Assembly: GCA_016293005.1 (NCBI GenBank)
Contig: JAEDFA010000010.1
Span: 1-37,978 of the forward strand
Reading direction: 5' to 3'
Length of the DNA stretch: 37,978 nt
Source: Treponema sp.
GTDB taxonomy: Bacteria; Spirochaetota; Spirochaetia; Treponematales; Treponemataceae
In this document: positions 9,325 to 15,592 of the stretch, in pieces
How the letters are laid out: each line of letters opens with the position of its first letter
Position numbering within the stretch: position 1 is the stretch's first letter
Made by a program: the position numbers and the translations under genes
The notes under the pieces: generated by a model
What the model was told of the DNA's origin: nothing
Seen by the model: only the letters and a program-made list of their open reading frames with translations
Database searches by the model: none

Positions 9325-9774
9325 TTATAAGAAGCTGATTGAATTTAATTCTTCACTTGCTTCTAGTAAATTTGCTTCATTTTCAGAAAGATAAGCATTG
9401 TAAGATGATGAGTCCCACAATTCAAGATATTTATTCACCCCTAAAACGATGCAGTCTTTTGAAAGCGAAGCGTATTCTCTTAAACTCTGTGGGATAGAAA
9501 GCCTTCCGGCCTTGTCAAATTCGATTTCCTGAGCCGGCGAAATAAAACTCCTCATTATAAGACGGTTTTTTGCGCTGAAAGGAGAAGCGTTATCCATCAA
9601 TTTTGAAGAAATTTTTTCCCATTCCTCAGGCGTAAAAAGCCACAGACAACGATCGACAATTGCCTGAGTTACAATAAGAACATTTGAAGAAAGTGCAGAA
9701 CGGAGTTTTGCAGGAAAGAGAAACCTTCCCTTGTCATCAAGAGTATTTTTATATTCTCCTGTAAGCAAATTCAC
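9325..9774 (-). CDS. mraZ: Transcriptional regulator MraZ
   Basis: First gene of the division cluster. MraZ is an AbrB-fold DNA-binding protein that forms rings and represses or tunes its own operon. It has the two tandem family motifs: DDKGRFLFPAKLR at about 13-25 and DKAGRLSIPQSLREYA at about 87-102, each with the DxxxR signature. At 149 residues it has the usual length. The start is GTG at 9774, preceded by AAGGACGG. Its likely binding sites are the GTGG repeats 75-110 bases upstream (see 9849-9883), so autoregulation of the whole ten-gene cluster is the natural reading. Confidence 0.97.
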   Translation of the reverse strand: MNLLTGEYKNTLDDKGRFLFPAKLRSALSSNVLIVTQAIVDRCLWLFTPEEWEKISSKLMDNASPFSAKNRLIMRSFISPAQEIEFDKAGRLSIPQSLREYASLSKDCIVLGVNKYLELWDSSSYNAYLSENEANLLEASEELNSISFL

Positions 9775-9848
9775 TTTACACCCGTCCTTGAAACGAAAAG
9801 ATTTTAAGATACTTCAAAGACTAAAACTCTTAAATACCTTTCATTCAA

Positions 9849-9883
9849 CCCAAAATATTCCACTTTTTACCACTTTTTCCCAC
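9849..9883 (-). promoter_or_regulatory. MraZ boxes: four 10-bp-spaced repeats
   Basis: On the minus strand the sequence reads GTGGGAAAAA, GTGGTAAAAA, GTGGAATATT and then TTGGG, so the core recurs at exactly 10-bp steps (plus-strand CCAC or CCAA at 9880, 9870, 9860 and 9850). Known MraZ operators are direct GTGG/TGGG repeats at about this spacing upstream of mraZ. The array lies directly downstream of the predicted -10, at about +3 to +37, suited to repression by blocking promoter escape. Confidence 0.85.
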
Positions 9884-9892
9884 TTAACTATC

Positions 9893-9920
9893 ATTTTAAT
9901 TCATTTTTTCTTAAAGTCAA
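9893..9920 (-). promoter_or_regulatory. Promoter of the mraZ division cluster
   Basis: Minus-strand TTGACT (9920-9915), 16-bp spacer, TAAAAT (9898-9893); start of transcription expected near 9886. It is the best match to a sigma-70 promoter upstream of mraZ and is followed at once by the MraZ boxes. Another GTGG (CCAC at 9921-9924) sits just upstream of the -35. Confidence 0.7.
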
Positions 9921-9995
9921 CCACTAAAACAGACGAAAATAAAAAAAATGCAGTTCAAAAACAATTTTCACATCGATAAAAATATAGTGATATTT

Positions 9996-10023
9996 TTGTA
10001 TACACTTCACATAGTGTTATAAT
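9996..10023 (+). promoter_or_regulatory. Promoter with inverted repeat, upstream of the gene at 10057
   Basis: TTGTAT (9996-10001), 16-bp spacer, perfect TATAAT (10018-10023). Between the hexamers is an inverted repeat ACACT-N6-AGTGT (10002-10017), a possible operator. An AACACTAG follows at 10032-10039; the same octamer occurs twice near infC. Confidence 0.55.
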
Positions 10024-10056
10024 CAAAAACCAACACTAGAAAAAAAAGTCTTCAAA

Positions 10057-10782
10057 ATGATTAATACATTCAAAGAAACAAGCCTTCACAAAACACTCAA
10101 AAACTTATATGCCAGAAGCTCAAACGGAAAAACAGAAATTCAAAAAGACGGCATGATTTACGACATTTATACAGAAGAAGGAAATATCATCGAAATTCAA
10201 ACACAGAATTTAAGCAGGCTCCTTCCAAAAATACTGAAAGCACATTCTTTACACCGAAAATGCACAGTTGTCTATCCGTTAAGCGAAACTAAAATAATCA
10301 CATACAAAGACAAAGAAGGAAACACTCTTTCAAGAAGAAAAAGTCCCAAAAATAAAACCATTTACGACATTTTCAGGGAACTTACAGGCCTTTACCCAAT
10401 TCTGCTTGACAAGAAATTTATTCTTGAAGTCGTTTTTACTACAACAGAAGAAATAAGAACTAAAACCGAAGAAAAAATTCAGTCAGAAAATAAAAAAAGG
10501 CGATTTAAAAAAGACTGGAATAAAACAGACAAAAAACTTATTGAAATACGCGGAAAAAGACTTTTTTCAAAAAAACAAGATTATCTTTCGCTTTTGCCGG
10601 AAAATCTTCCAACCGAATTTTCAGTAAAAGATGTAAAAGAATCCTTGAAAACGGAAGGCAAAGAAAACAGCATCTTAAAAAATGTACCGATTATGATTTG
10701 GGTTTTATGCAAAATGAACTTAATCATTTTTACAGGTAAAAAAGGAAATTTAAAACTTTATAAAATTTCAGACGAAAAGTAA
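10057..10782 (+). CDS. Uncharacterised protein, possible PD-(D/E)XK-like domain plus winged helix
   Basis: A 241-residue soluble protein, divergent from mraZ. I recognise it only as resembling a widespread uncharacterised family; from memory it is similar to DUF8091, which needs checking. What can be seen: an early segment YDIYTEEGNIIEIQTQ, spaced like the D...(E)xK core of restriction-endonuclease-fold proteins but with Gln-Thr in place of the usual Lys; VVYPLSETKII and RRKSPKNKTIYDIF following it; a very basic middle (about 150-175: KKRRFKKDWNKTDKK); and a C-terminal stretch from about 198 that looks like a winged helix. DNA or RNA binding is plausible; catalysis is uncertain. No strong ribosome site. 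A bidirectional terminator follows. Confidence 0.6.
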   Translation: MINTFKETSLHKTLKNLYARSSNGKTEIQKDGMIYDIYTEEGNIIEIQTQNLSRLLPKILKAHSLHRKCTVVYPLSETKIITYKDKEGNTLSRRKSPKNKTIYDIFRELTGLYPILLDKKFILEVVFTTTEEIRTKTEEKIQSENKKRRFKKDWNKTDKKLIEIRGKRLFSKKQDYLSLLPENLPTEFSVKDVKESLKTEGKENSILKNVPIMIWVLCKMNLIIFTGKKGNLKLYKISDEK

Positions 10783-10798
10783 AAGTTCTCCCTAAAAC

Positions 10799-10860
10799 AA
10801 AAAAAAACTGCCCAGACAAAACTTCTAAAAAAAGTAAAGTCTTAAAGGCAGTTTTTTTTA
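10799..10860. terminator. Bidirectional intrinsic terminator
   Basis: An A-run joined to AAAAAACTGCC (10801-10811) pairs with GGCAGTTTTTT beginning at 10846 and running into T9. It lies between two convergent genes (ends at 10782 and 10876) and, with A-runs on one side and T-runs on the other, works on both strands. Confidence 0.85.
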
Positions 10861-10875
10861 TTAAAATTTCAAGAA

Positions 10876-11595
10876 TTACCAAGTATCTGGCATATCATCT
10901 TCGTCGTGATTTAATGTATCATACAAATCTGTTACACATCTTAAATCATCAAGGTAAAGATAATATCGTCCGCGTGAAAGCATAGGATCGCAGTCAACTC
11001 TAAAACCGATAATTCTAAGACCAGGCTGATCACCGTAATATTCACTGTGCTGAACAATTCCGTGTTCGCTATCTGGACTTGGCGGAACTACACATGTAAG
11101 TTTTTTCCAGCCGCTAAATGCAAGGCTTCCCATGTAAAGTTCGTAACTTCTTCCAAAATAATCTTCTACAAGAACATAAAGAGAATGCCCCTGATTTCTT
11201 CCGCAGGCCCAAACTGAAATAGTTTTTGTAATTCCTTCGATTGGAAGAGGTCTTTGTGAAGTAATATAAAAAGAATTTACACCGCGTTTGAAAAATTCAA
11301 CTTTTACACCTAATACATGAGTATCACTTTCTTCTGAATTTTCTTCTCCGGCAAGAGGTTCTTTCATGGCAGGAGAACCTTCAAAAAGTCTTGAAGAAAT
11401 TACACCGTAATCAGAAGACATGTGAACGCTCCAAGAACCTTCCCGCTCAAATTTATCAAGAGAAATTTCCTGAAGAGCCTGCATTGCAGAATCGTTTCCT
11501 ACAGTTTCTGGATTTGGCTCATCGATAGCACTGTTCTGTGCAAAAGCAAACAAGCCTGCAAAAGTTATTGCAAAAACAAATAAAAGTTTTTTCAT
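10876..11595 (-). CDS. Flagellar filament outer layer protein, FlaA family (second copy)
   Basis: A 239-residue secreted protein. The signal peptide (KKLLFVFAITFAGLFAFAQ) is cleaved after about residue 19. The body shows the FlaA pattern: LDKFEREGSWSVHMSS, then THVLGVKVEFFKRGVNSFYI, a VWACGRNQGHSLYVLVEDYFG segment in place of the usual WVWGxNY, a LAFSGWKKLTCVVPP strand, and a C-terminal YYLYLDDLRCVTDLYD. FlaA sheaths the periplasmic flagella of spirochaetes. The ATG shares one base with the stop of the other FlaA gene, with GGAGG 7 bases upstream, so the pair is co-translated. The acidic C-terminal tail (HDEDDMPDTW) is distinctive. Confidence 0.88.
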   Translation of the reverse strand: MKKLLFVFAITFAGLFAFAQNSAIDEPNPETVGNDSAMQALQEISLDKFEREGSWSVHMSSDYGVISSRLFEGSPAMKEPLAGEENSEESDTHVLGVKVEFFKRGVNSFYITSQRPLPIEGITKTISVWACGRNQGHSLYVLVEDYFGRSYELYMGSLAFSGWKKLTCVVPPSPDSEHGIVQHSEYYGDQPGLRIIGFRVDCDPMLSRGRYYLYLDDLRCVTDLYDTLNHDEDDMPDTW

Positions 11596-12323
11596 TATTT
11601 AGCCTCCGCAGAAGAATTGGCAGAAGATTCGGAATCGCCAAAATCCATATCTTTAAGTTCGTATCCATCGTAAATAAACGACATTGAATTAGACATATAT
11701 TTAACTTGATCAAGATAAATAATAAAATCATCTACATATTCTGCACCGTCAGAACGAACTCTAAATCCAACAAAAGTAAGATTCTGAGGACCTGTTCTTA
11801 ACCGTGATTTTTGAACCATCCAACCCGGAACAGAAACTACGATATTTTTCCAACCGTTAAATCTAAGATTTCCGCACGGAAGAATATGAATCTGACCGTT
11901 TGCATCACGAACAATCATTTCAAGATAATAAAGATAATTTGCTCCCCAAACCCAAAAATCAAAATGATCTACATGACCAATGAGCGGAATCTCATAATTT
12001 TTATCATCTTTTACAGGATAAATTTCTACCCAGTTATCGCCTTTTCTATTATAGGCAGTTTTTACGCCTAAAACCAAAGGTTCATTTTCACTGTTTTTAT
12101 AAAATGGCTTCAACGAATTAGGTAACCCTGGAAATTTGTCCATTTTTGGATAACCTTCAGCAATAAAACGACTTGCGTTTGTTGTCCATGTCCATTCCTG
12201 ATCTGTATCAAAATTATCAATCAGAAAAGTCTCTACACTTTTTGAATTTGGCTGACTGAACACAGGTACGCAAATAGCAAAAAGGATAGAAAGAATTACA
12301 AAGCCCTTAAAGCTCTTTTTCAT
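11595..12323 (-). CDS. Flagellar filament outer layer protein, FlaA family (first copy)
   Basis: A 242-residue secreted protein closely patterned on FlaA: FLIDNFDTDQEWTWTTNASR after the signal peptide (cut near PVFS-Q), LVLGVKTAYNRKGDNWVEIYP, FDFWVWGANYLYYLEMIVRD, LRFNGWKNIVVSVP and a final DDFIIYLDQVKYMS. The open frame begins five codons earlier, but AAGGAG lies 6 bases before the ATG at 12323, which also starts the signal peptide properly (MKKSFKGF). It is the promoter-proximal member of a two-gene operon; the paired, divergent sequences suggest distinct sheath subunits rather than a recent duplication. The Ser/Glu-rich tail is poorly conserved in the family. Confidence 0.92.
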   Translation of the reverse strand: MKKSFKGFVILSILFAICVPVFSQPNSKSVETFLIDNFDTDQEWTWTTNASRFIAEGYPKMDKFPGLPNSLKPFYKNSENEPLVLGVKTAYNRKGDNWVEIYPVKDDKNYEIPLIGHVDHFDFWVWGANYLYYLEMIVRDANGQIHILPCGNLRFNGWKNIVVSVPGWMVQKSRLRTGPQNLTFVGFRVRSDGAEYVDDFIIYLDQVKYMSNSMSFIYDGYELKDMDFGDSESSANSSAEAK

Positions 12324-12381
12324 GTAAAACTCCTTCATAAATTTTACACCCTGAAAGAATTTTCAGAATGTCTTTGTTTCT

Positions 12382-12406
12382 TTATCGGAATAAAAATTAA
12401 ATTTTA
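12382..12406 (-). promoter_or_regulatory. Candidate sigma-28-like flagellar promoter of the flaA pair
   Basis: The minus strand carries TAAAATTT (12406-12399) and TCCGATAA (12389-12382), close to the flagellar consensus TAAAGTTT / GCCGATAA. The spacer is 9 bases, shorter than the usual 11, which lowers confidence. In the downstream leader is a hairpin CTGAAA-GAAT-TTTCAG (12351-12366). The 323-base divergent gap 12324-12646 otherwise holds only the fba promoter and leader. Confidence 0.35.
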
Positions 12407-12530
12407 TTACATCATTTTGATTATATTTACAACAATAGTATTTGTCAAATTATTTTGCCTAGAATTCAGCGAACTTTTTCTATTAAAAAACTTTTTAAAT
12501 TTTCCTCTAAACATAAAGGCTTTAAAGTAT

Positions 12531-12558
12531 TTTCAATTATTTTTAATTATGCTAAAAT
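12531..12558 (+). promoter_or_regulatory. Promoter of fba
   Basis: TTTCAA (12531-12536), 16-bp spacer, TAAAAT (12553-12558) with a TG one base upstream (TGCTAAAAT, an extended -10). Transcription should begin near 12565, giving a leader of about 80 bases that contains the hairpins at 12587-12634. Confidence 0.55.
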
Positions 12559-12586
12559 AATAAAATCTGAAAAATTATTGTTTCAG

Positions 12587-12634
12587 AAAAAAAATCGTGC
12601 AAGGTCATGAGTTGTACGATTATCGATTTTTTTT
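12587..12634 (+). promoter_or_regulatory. Hairpin leader of fba, possible attenuator
   Basis: Two competing pairings are visible. Inner: AATCGTGCAA (12593-12602) with TTGTACGATT (12612-12621), 10 pairs with one G-U, loop of 9. Outer: A8-TCG (12587-12597) with CGA-T8 (12624-12634), 11 perfect pairs. Both use 12593-12597. The hairpin followed by T8 looks like an intrinsic terminator, yet it stands 5' of the fba ribosome site (GGAGG at 12635-12639), where no upstream gene runs into it. That makes attenuation or leader-based control of aldolase plausible. Inference only. Confidence 0.5.
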
Positions 12635-12646
12635 GGAGGTCATAAA

Positions 12647-13513
12647 ATGGCTTTAGTTTCTGCAGTAGAAATGGTAAAAAAGGCTCACGCCGGACACTAT
12701 GCAATTCCTGCATTCAACACAAACAACCTTGAATGGACAAAATCAATTCTTTCGGGTATTCAGGAAGCAAAATCACCTGCAATCATTCAGGTTTCTGAAG
12801 GTGCCGCAAAATACATGGGCGGTTACACAACAGTCGTAAATATTGTAAAAAATCTTTACGAATCAATGGGAATCACAGTTCCTGTAGCACTTCATCTTGA
12901 TCACGGAACTTACGAAGGAGCAAAAAAAGTAATCGAAGCAGGTTTCACATCTGTTATGTTCGACGGTTCACACTTTGATTTCGCAGAAAATGTTGAAAAA
13001 TCAAAAGAAATCATCGCTCTTGCACACGCAAAAGGCATGTCAGTAGAATGTGAAGTTGGCGGAATCGGTGGAGAAGAAGACGGTGTCGCTTCAGAAGGAG
13101 AACTTGCAGATCCAGAAGAATGTAAAAACATCGCATCTCTCGGCGTAGATTTTCTTGCATGCGGAATCGGTAACATCCACGGAAAATATCCTTCAAACTG
13201 GAAAGGCTTAAACTTCGATCAGCTTGCAAAAATCAATGCAGCAGTAGACGGAAAACCACTTGTTCTCCACGGAGGCTCAGGAATTCCTTTCGATCAGGTA
13301 AAAAAAGCAGTTGAAAACGGAGTTTCAAAAGTAAACATCAATACAGAACTTCAGCTTGAATTCGCTGCCGCAACACGAAAATACATCGAAGACGGAAAAG
13401 ACAAAGAAGGAAAAGGTTATGACCCAAGAAAACTCCTCAAACCAGGATTCGATGCAATCACAGCAAAAGTAATCGATCTTTGTAAAGCATTCGGTTCAGC
13501 AGGTCAGGCTTAA
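12647..13513 (+). CDS. fba: Fructose-bisphosphate aldolase, class II
   Basis: Glycolytic/gluconeogenic zinc aldolase splitting fructose-1,6-bisphosphate into DHAP and glyceraldehyde-3-phosphate. The 288 residues carry the class II signatures: YAIPAFNTNNLEW, ALHLDHGTYEG (catalytic Asp and a zinc His), VECEVGGIGGEEDGV, GIGNIHGKYP (second zinc His), LVLHGGSGIP (third zinc His) and VSKVNINTELQ (phosphate binding). Length and motifs fit the short Gram-positive-like (class IIB) form; a tagatose-bisphosphate aldolase is the alternative. GGAGG lies 7 bases before the ATG. Monocistronic: own promoter and leader upstream, terminator downstream. Its codon use is cleaner than its neighbours', as for a highly expressed gene. 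Confidence 0.96.
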   Translation: MALVSAVEMVKKAHAGHYAIPAFNTNNLEWTKSILSGIQEAKSPAIIQVSEGAAKYMGGYTTVVNIVKNLYESMGITVPVALHLDHGTYEGAKKVIEAGFTSVMFDGSHFDFAENVEKSKEIIALAHAKGMSVECEVGGIGGEEDGVASEGELADPEECKNIASLGVDFLACGIGNIHGKYPSNWKGLNFDQLAKINAAVDGKPLVLHGGSGIPFDQVKKAVENGVSKVNINTELQLEFAAATRKYIEDGKDKEGKGYDPRKLLKPGFDAITAKVIDLCKAFGSAGQA

Positions 13514-13532
13514 TTTTCTTTATAAAAAACAG

Positions 13533-13563
13533 AAAGGGCACTCATTTTTGAGTACCCTTTTTT
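13533..13563. terminator. Intrinsic terminator after fba
   Basis: AAAGGGCACTCA, loop TTTT, TGAGTACCCTTT and more T: a 12-bp stem with one C-A mismatch followed by a T-run. It also lies beyond the end of the minus-strand gene at 13617, and the A-rich flank could let it work that way too. Confidence 0.85.
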
Positions 13564-13616
13564 AAATTAAAACACACAAATTTAAAAAATTAAAAATCTG
13601 CTTTAAACTTTAATAT

Positions 13617-14264
13617 TTAAAAATCAGTCATTTCAGAAAAAAACTTTCTATTATATAGATTTATTAAAATACCGAAAGCACAATATACAAACATAACAAT
13701 CATAAGAATGACTGTATAAGTTTTTTCAATCCACATCGCTTCTAAAAAAGACGGAATCAAAGAATTTAAAATCAACGGAAAAACAAGGACAGCAGAACAC
13801 TTTATTTTTTTATCTTTAATTAATTTTACAGACAAATCTAAAAGAATTTTTGTAATCAAAATCATTGAAAGAACAATTACAGGCTTTAAAAAAAGTTCAT
13901 AAAATGAAAAAGAAATGTTCCCTGAAAAAATAACGAAATACGGCAAATATATAGAATAAAAACCGATTTCAAAAATAAAAACAGACTTAAACTTGAAAAA
14001 CAAATCATCTTTTGTGATTAAAATATACAAAATAACCCACACAATGCATGGAAAAAGATATTCGTTCAGCAAGAAATAAAAAGTATTTTCTATTAGTGAA
14101 AATTTAAAGATATAATGATTTCTTGTAAAAATTACCGCAAAAAAAGTATTTAAAATACCGGCAAACAAACCCCATATACCTGAAGCAAAATAATTTTTAT
14201 CTTTTGCAGTCAAAGAAAACAAAACAAAAACAAGCGGAAGAAAAAAAATTAAAAAAACATACAT
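13617..14264 (-). CDS. Unknown multi-pass membrane protein
   Basis: I do not recognise a family. The 215 residues contain about seven hydrophobic segments (near 1-18, 27-44, 63-84, 90-115, 125-147, 157-175 and 180-205) separated by short Lys-rich loops; no catalytic motif stands out. It is Phe/Ile-rich with few charged residues, an integral inner-membrane protein. There is no Shine-Dalgarno: the ATG follows an extended -10 (TGATATAAT) by exactly 6 bases, so the mRNA is predicted to be leaderless. It stands alone between the fba terminator and the infC promoter, on the opposite strand from both. Confidence 0.7.
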   Translation of the reverse strand: MYVFLIFFLPLVFVLFSLTAKDKNYFASGIWGLFAGILNTFFAVIFTRNHYIFKFSLIENTFYFLLNEYLFPCIVWVILYILITKDDLFFKFKSVFIFEIGFYSIYLPYFVIFSGNISFSFYELFLKPVIVLSMILITKILLDLSVKLIKDKKIKCSAVLVFPLILNSLIPSFLEAMWIEKTYTVILMIVMFVYCAFGILINLYNRKFFSEMTDF

Positions 14265-14270
14265 ATTTTT

Positions 14271-14279
14271 ATTATATCA
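14271..14279 (-). promoter_or_regulatory. Extended -10 promoter giving a leaderless mRNA (gene at 14264)
   Basis: Minus-strand TGATATAAT (14279-14271), a TGn-extended perfect -10; the -35 at 14299-14294 (TTAAAT) is weak. The ATG begins 6 bases beyond the hexamer, where transcription should start. Confidence 0.6.
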
Positions 14280-14366
14280 CATCATTTAAAATTATTTAAT
14301 ACCGAAAATCAAATTCATTTAAAACGGACATTTTAAGATGTCAAAAACAAATTATAAATAAAACAC

Positions 14367-14395
14367 TAGACAGAATAAAAACTATTATTTATAAT
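14367..14395 (+). promoter_or_regulatory. Promoter of infC-rpmI-rplT
   Basis: TAGACA (14367-14372), 17-bp spacer, TATAAT (14390-14395); start near 14402. A 12-bp perfect inverted repeat of AT-only sequence (14350-14361 with 14385-14396) covers the -10, and AACACTAG at 14362-14369 overlaps the -35. Confidence 0.65.
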
Positions 14396-14419
14396 TACGA
14401 AATACGCTACATGAAAATT

Positions 14420-14440
14420 GTGTTTTATAACACTAGGAGG
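14420..14440 (+). promoter_or_regulatory. Leader hairpin and ribosome site of infC
   Basis: GTGTT (14420-14424), loop TTAT, AACAC (14429-14433), abutting AGGAGG (14435-14440), which is only 4 bases from the TTG start at 14445. A hairpin against the ribosome site could be part of the translational control known for infC operons elsewhere (by IF3 or L20); no L20-site consensus is evident to me. Confidence 0.4.
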
Positions 14441-14444
14441 ATAG

Positions 14445-14975
14445 TTGGCATACGCTAATAACAACAATAAAGGACAACGGATTAATGAACAGATTCGTGT
14501 CCGAGAGGTCAGGCTCATAGACGATTTAGGTGAGCAAAAGGGAATCGTTCCCACAATAGAAGCACTTAGAATGGCTAAGGAAAAAGACCTGGATCTTGTT
14601 GAGGTTTCGCCTAACGCTAACCCACCAGTTTGTAAAATACTTGATTATGGCAAGTACCGGTTTGAACAGGAAAAAAAGCTCCGTGAATCCAAGAAAAACC
14701 AAAAGGTACTAAAGTTAAAAGAAATCCGTATGCAGCCAAAAATTGGTCCTGGAGATCTTGATACAAAAGCCAAACATGTACAGGAATTTCTTGAAGAGGG
14801 AAACAAAGTAAAAGTAACGATTCGTTTTCGTGGTCGTGAACTTGCCCACACAGAACTCGGCTATGATGTCCTGAATGAAGTGTTAAAAAGGCTTACTTCT
14901 GCGTATGTTGTTGAAAAGCAACCTGCAATGGATGGAAAATTTATGTCAATGACCATTGCATCAAAAGCCAAATAA
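14445..14975 (+). CDS. infC: Translation initiation factor IF-3
   Basis: A 176-residue protein, standard length. The N-domain has RINEQIRVREVRLIDDLGEQ and DLVEVSPNANPPVCKILDYG; the C-domain has VLKLKEIRMQPKIGPGDLD, the signature of IF3. It binds the 30S subunit, blocks premature 50S joining and rejects wrong start codons. Its own start is TTG: in frame, a stop (TAG at 14442) precedes it immediately, so no upstream ATG exists. In E. coli infC starts with AUU and IF3 represses itself by discriminating against that codon; a rare start here points to the same logic. It heads the operon with L35 and L20. Confidence 0.97.
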   Translation: MAYANNNNKGQRINEQIRVREVRLIDDLGEQKGIVPTIEALRMAKEKDLDLVEVSPNANPPVCKILDYGKYRFEQEKKLRESKKNQKVLKLKEIRMQPKIGPGDLDTKAKHVQEFLEEGNKVKVTIRFRGRELAHTELGYDVLNEVLKRLTSAYVVEKQPAMDGKFMSMTIASKAK

Positions 14976-14993
14976 TTTTTTTGAGGTAAAATA

Positions 14994-15194
14994 ATGCCTA
15001 AACAGAAGACAAAAAAGTCAGCTGCAAAAAGATACAGTCTGACTGGTACAGGAAAAGTTAAACACAAAAAACAGAACCTTCGCCATATTTTGACAAAGCG
15101 TTCACCAAAAAGAAAAAGACAGCTTCGAGAAACTGGTTATGTAGCAGAAGCTGATGCAAAGAAAATCCGCAAGCAGATGCTTCCATACGGTTAA
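14994..15194 (+). CDS. rpmI: 50S ribosomal protein L35
   Basis: A 66-residue, very basic protein: PKQKTKKSAAKRYSLTGTGK then the HILTKRSPKRKRQLR stretch, the L35 signature. It lies between infC (18 bases) and rplT (13 bases), the standard bacterial order. The ATG follows TGAGG. Confidence 0.97.
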   Translation: MPKQKTKKSAAKRYSLTGTGKVKHKKQNLRHILTKRSPKRKRQLRETGYVAEADAKKIRKQMLPYG

Positions 15195-15207
15195 TGAGGA
15201 GTAAAAG

Positions 15208-15567
15208 ATGTCAAGAGCAATAGACGGAACAAAAAGAAAAAATCGCCGCTCAAAAATTTTAAAACTTGCAAAAGGTTTTATTGGCGACAGAAAATCAAAT
15301 TATAAACCAGCTAAAGATGCAGTTACAAAAGCTTTAAATCACGCTTATGTTGACCGCCATGACAAAAAAGGCAATTTCCGCTCACTTTGGATTTCCAGAA
15401 TCAACGCAGCAGTTAGAGATGAAGGTCTTTCGTACTCTCGTTTCATTGACGGTTGTACAAAAGCTGGAATCAAAATCAACAGAAAAGCGCTTTCTAACAT
15501 GGCAATAGAAGATCCAGTTGCTTTCAAAGCAGTTGTAGAACAGGCTAAAAAAGCTTTAAACGCATAA
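15208..15567 (+). CDS. rplT: 50S ribosomal protein L20
   Basis: A 119-residue assembly protein of the large subunit, full length. Motifs: RRSKILKLAKGFIGDRKS, DRHDKKGNFRSLWISRINAA and YSRFIDGCTKAGIKINRKAL. L20 also represses this operon in several bacteria by binding its mRNA. No terminator follows; the downstream coiled-coil gene starts 25 bases later, so it is likely co-transcribed. Confidence 0.97.
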   Translation: MSRAIDGTKRKNRRSKILKLAKGFIGDRKSNYKPAKDAVTKALNHAYVDRHDKKGNFRSLWISRINAAVRDEGLSYSRFIDGCTKAGIKINRKALSNMAIEDPVAFKAVVEQAKKALNA

Positions 15568-15592
15568 AAAGCTAAAAAAGAGGTGTAAAGAT

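Noticed and set aside
9731..9979. Plus-strand frame of 82 codons across the mraZ promoter
   Set aside because: It overlaps the start of mraZ and its operator; the translation is low-complexity.
14350..14396. 12-bp AT-only inverted repeat around the infC promoter as a terminator or operator
   Set aside because: In AT-only sequence a match of this kind is easy to get, and it contains the -10 itself; noted with the promoter but not called separately.
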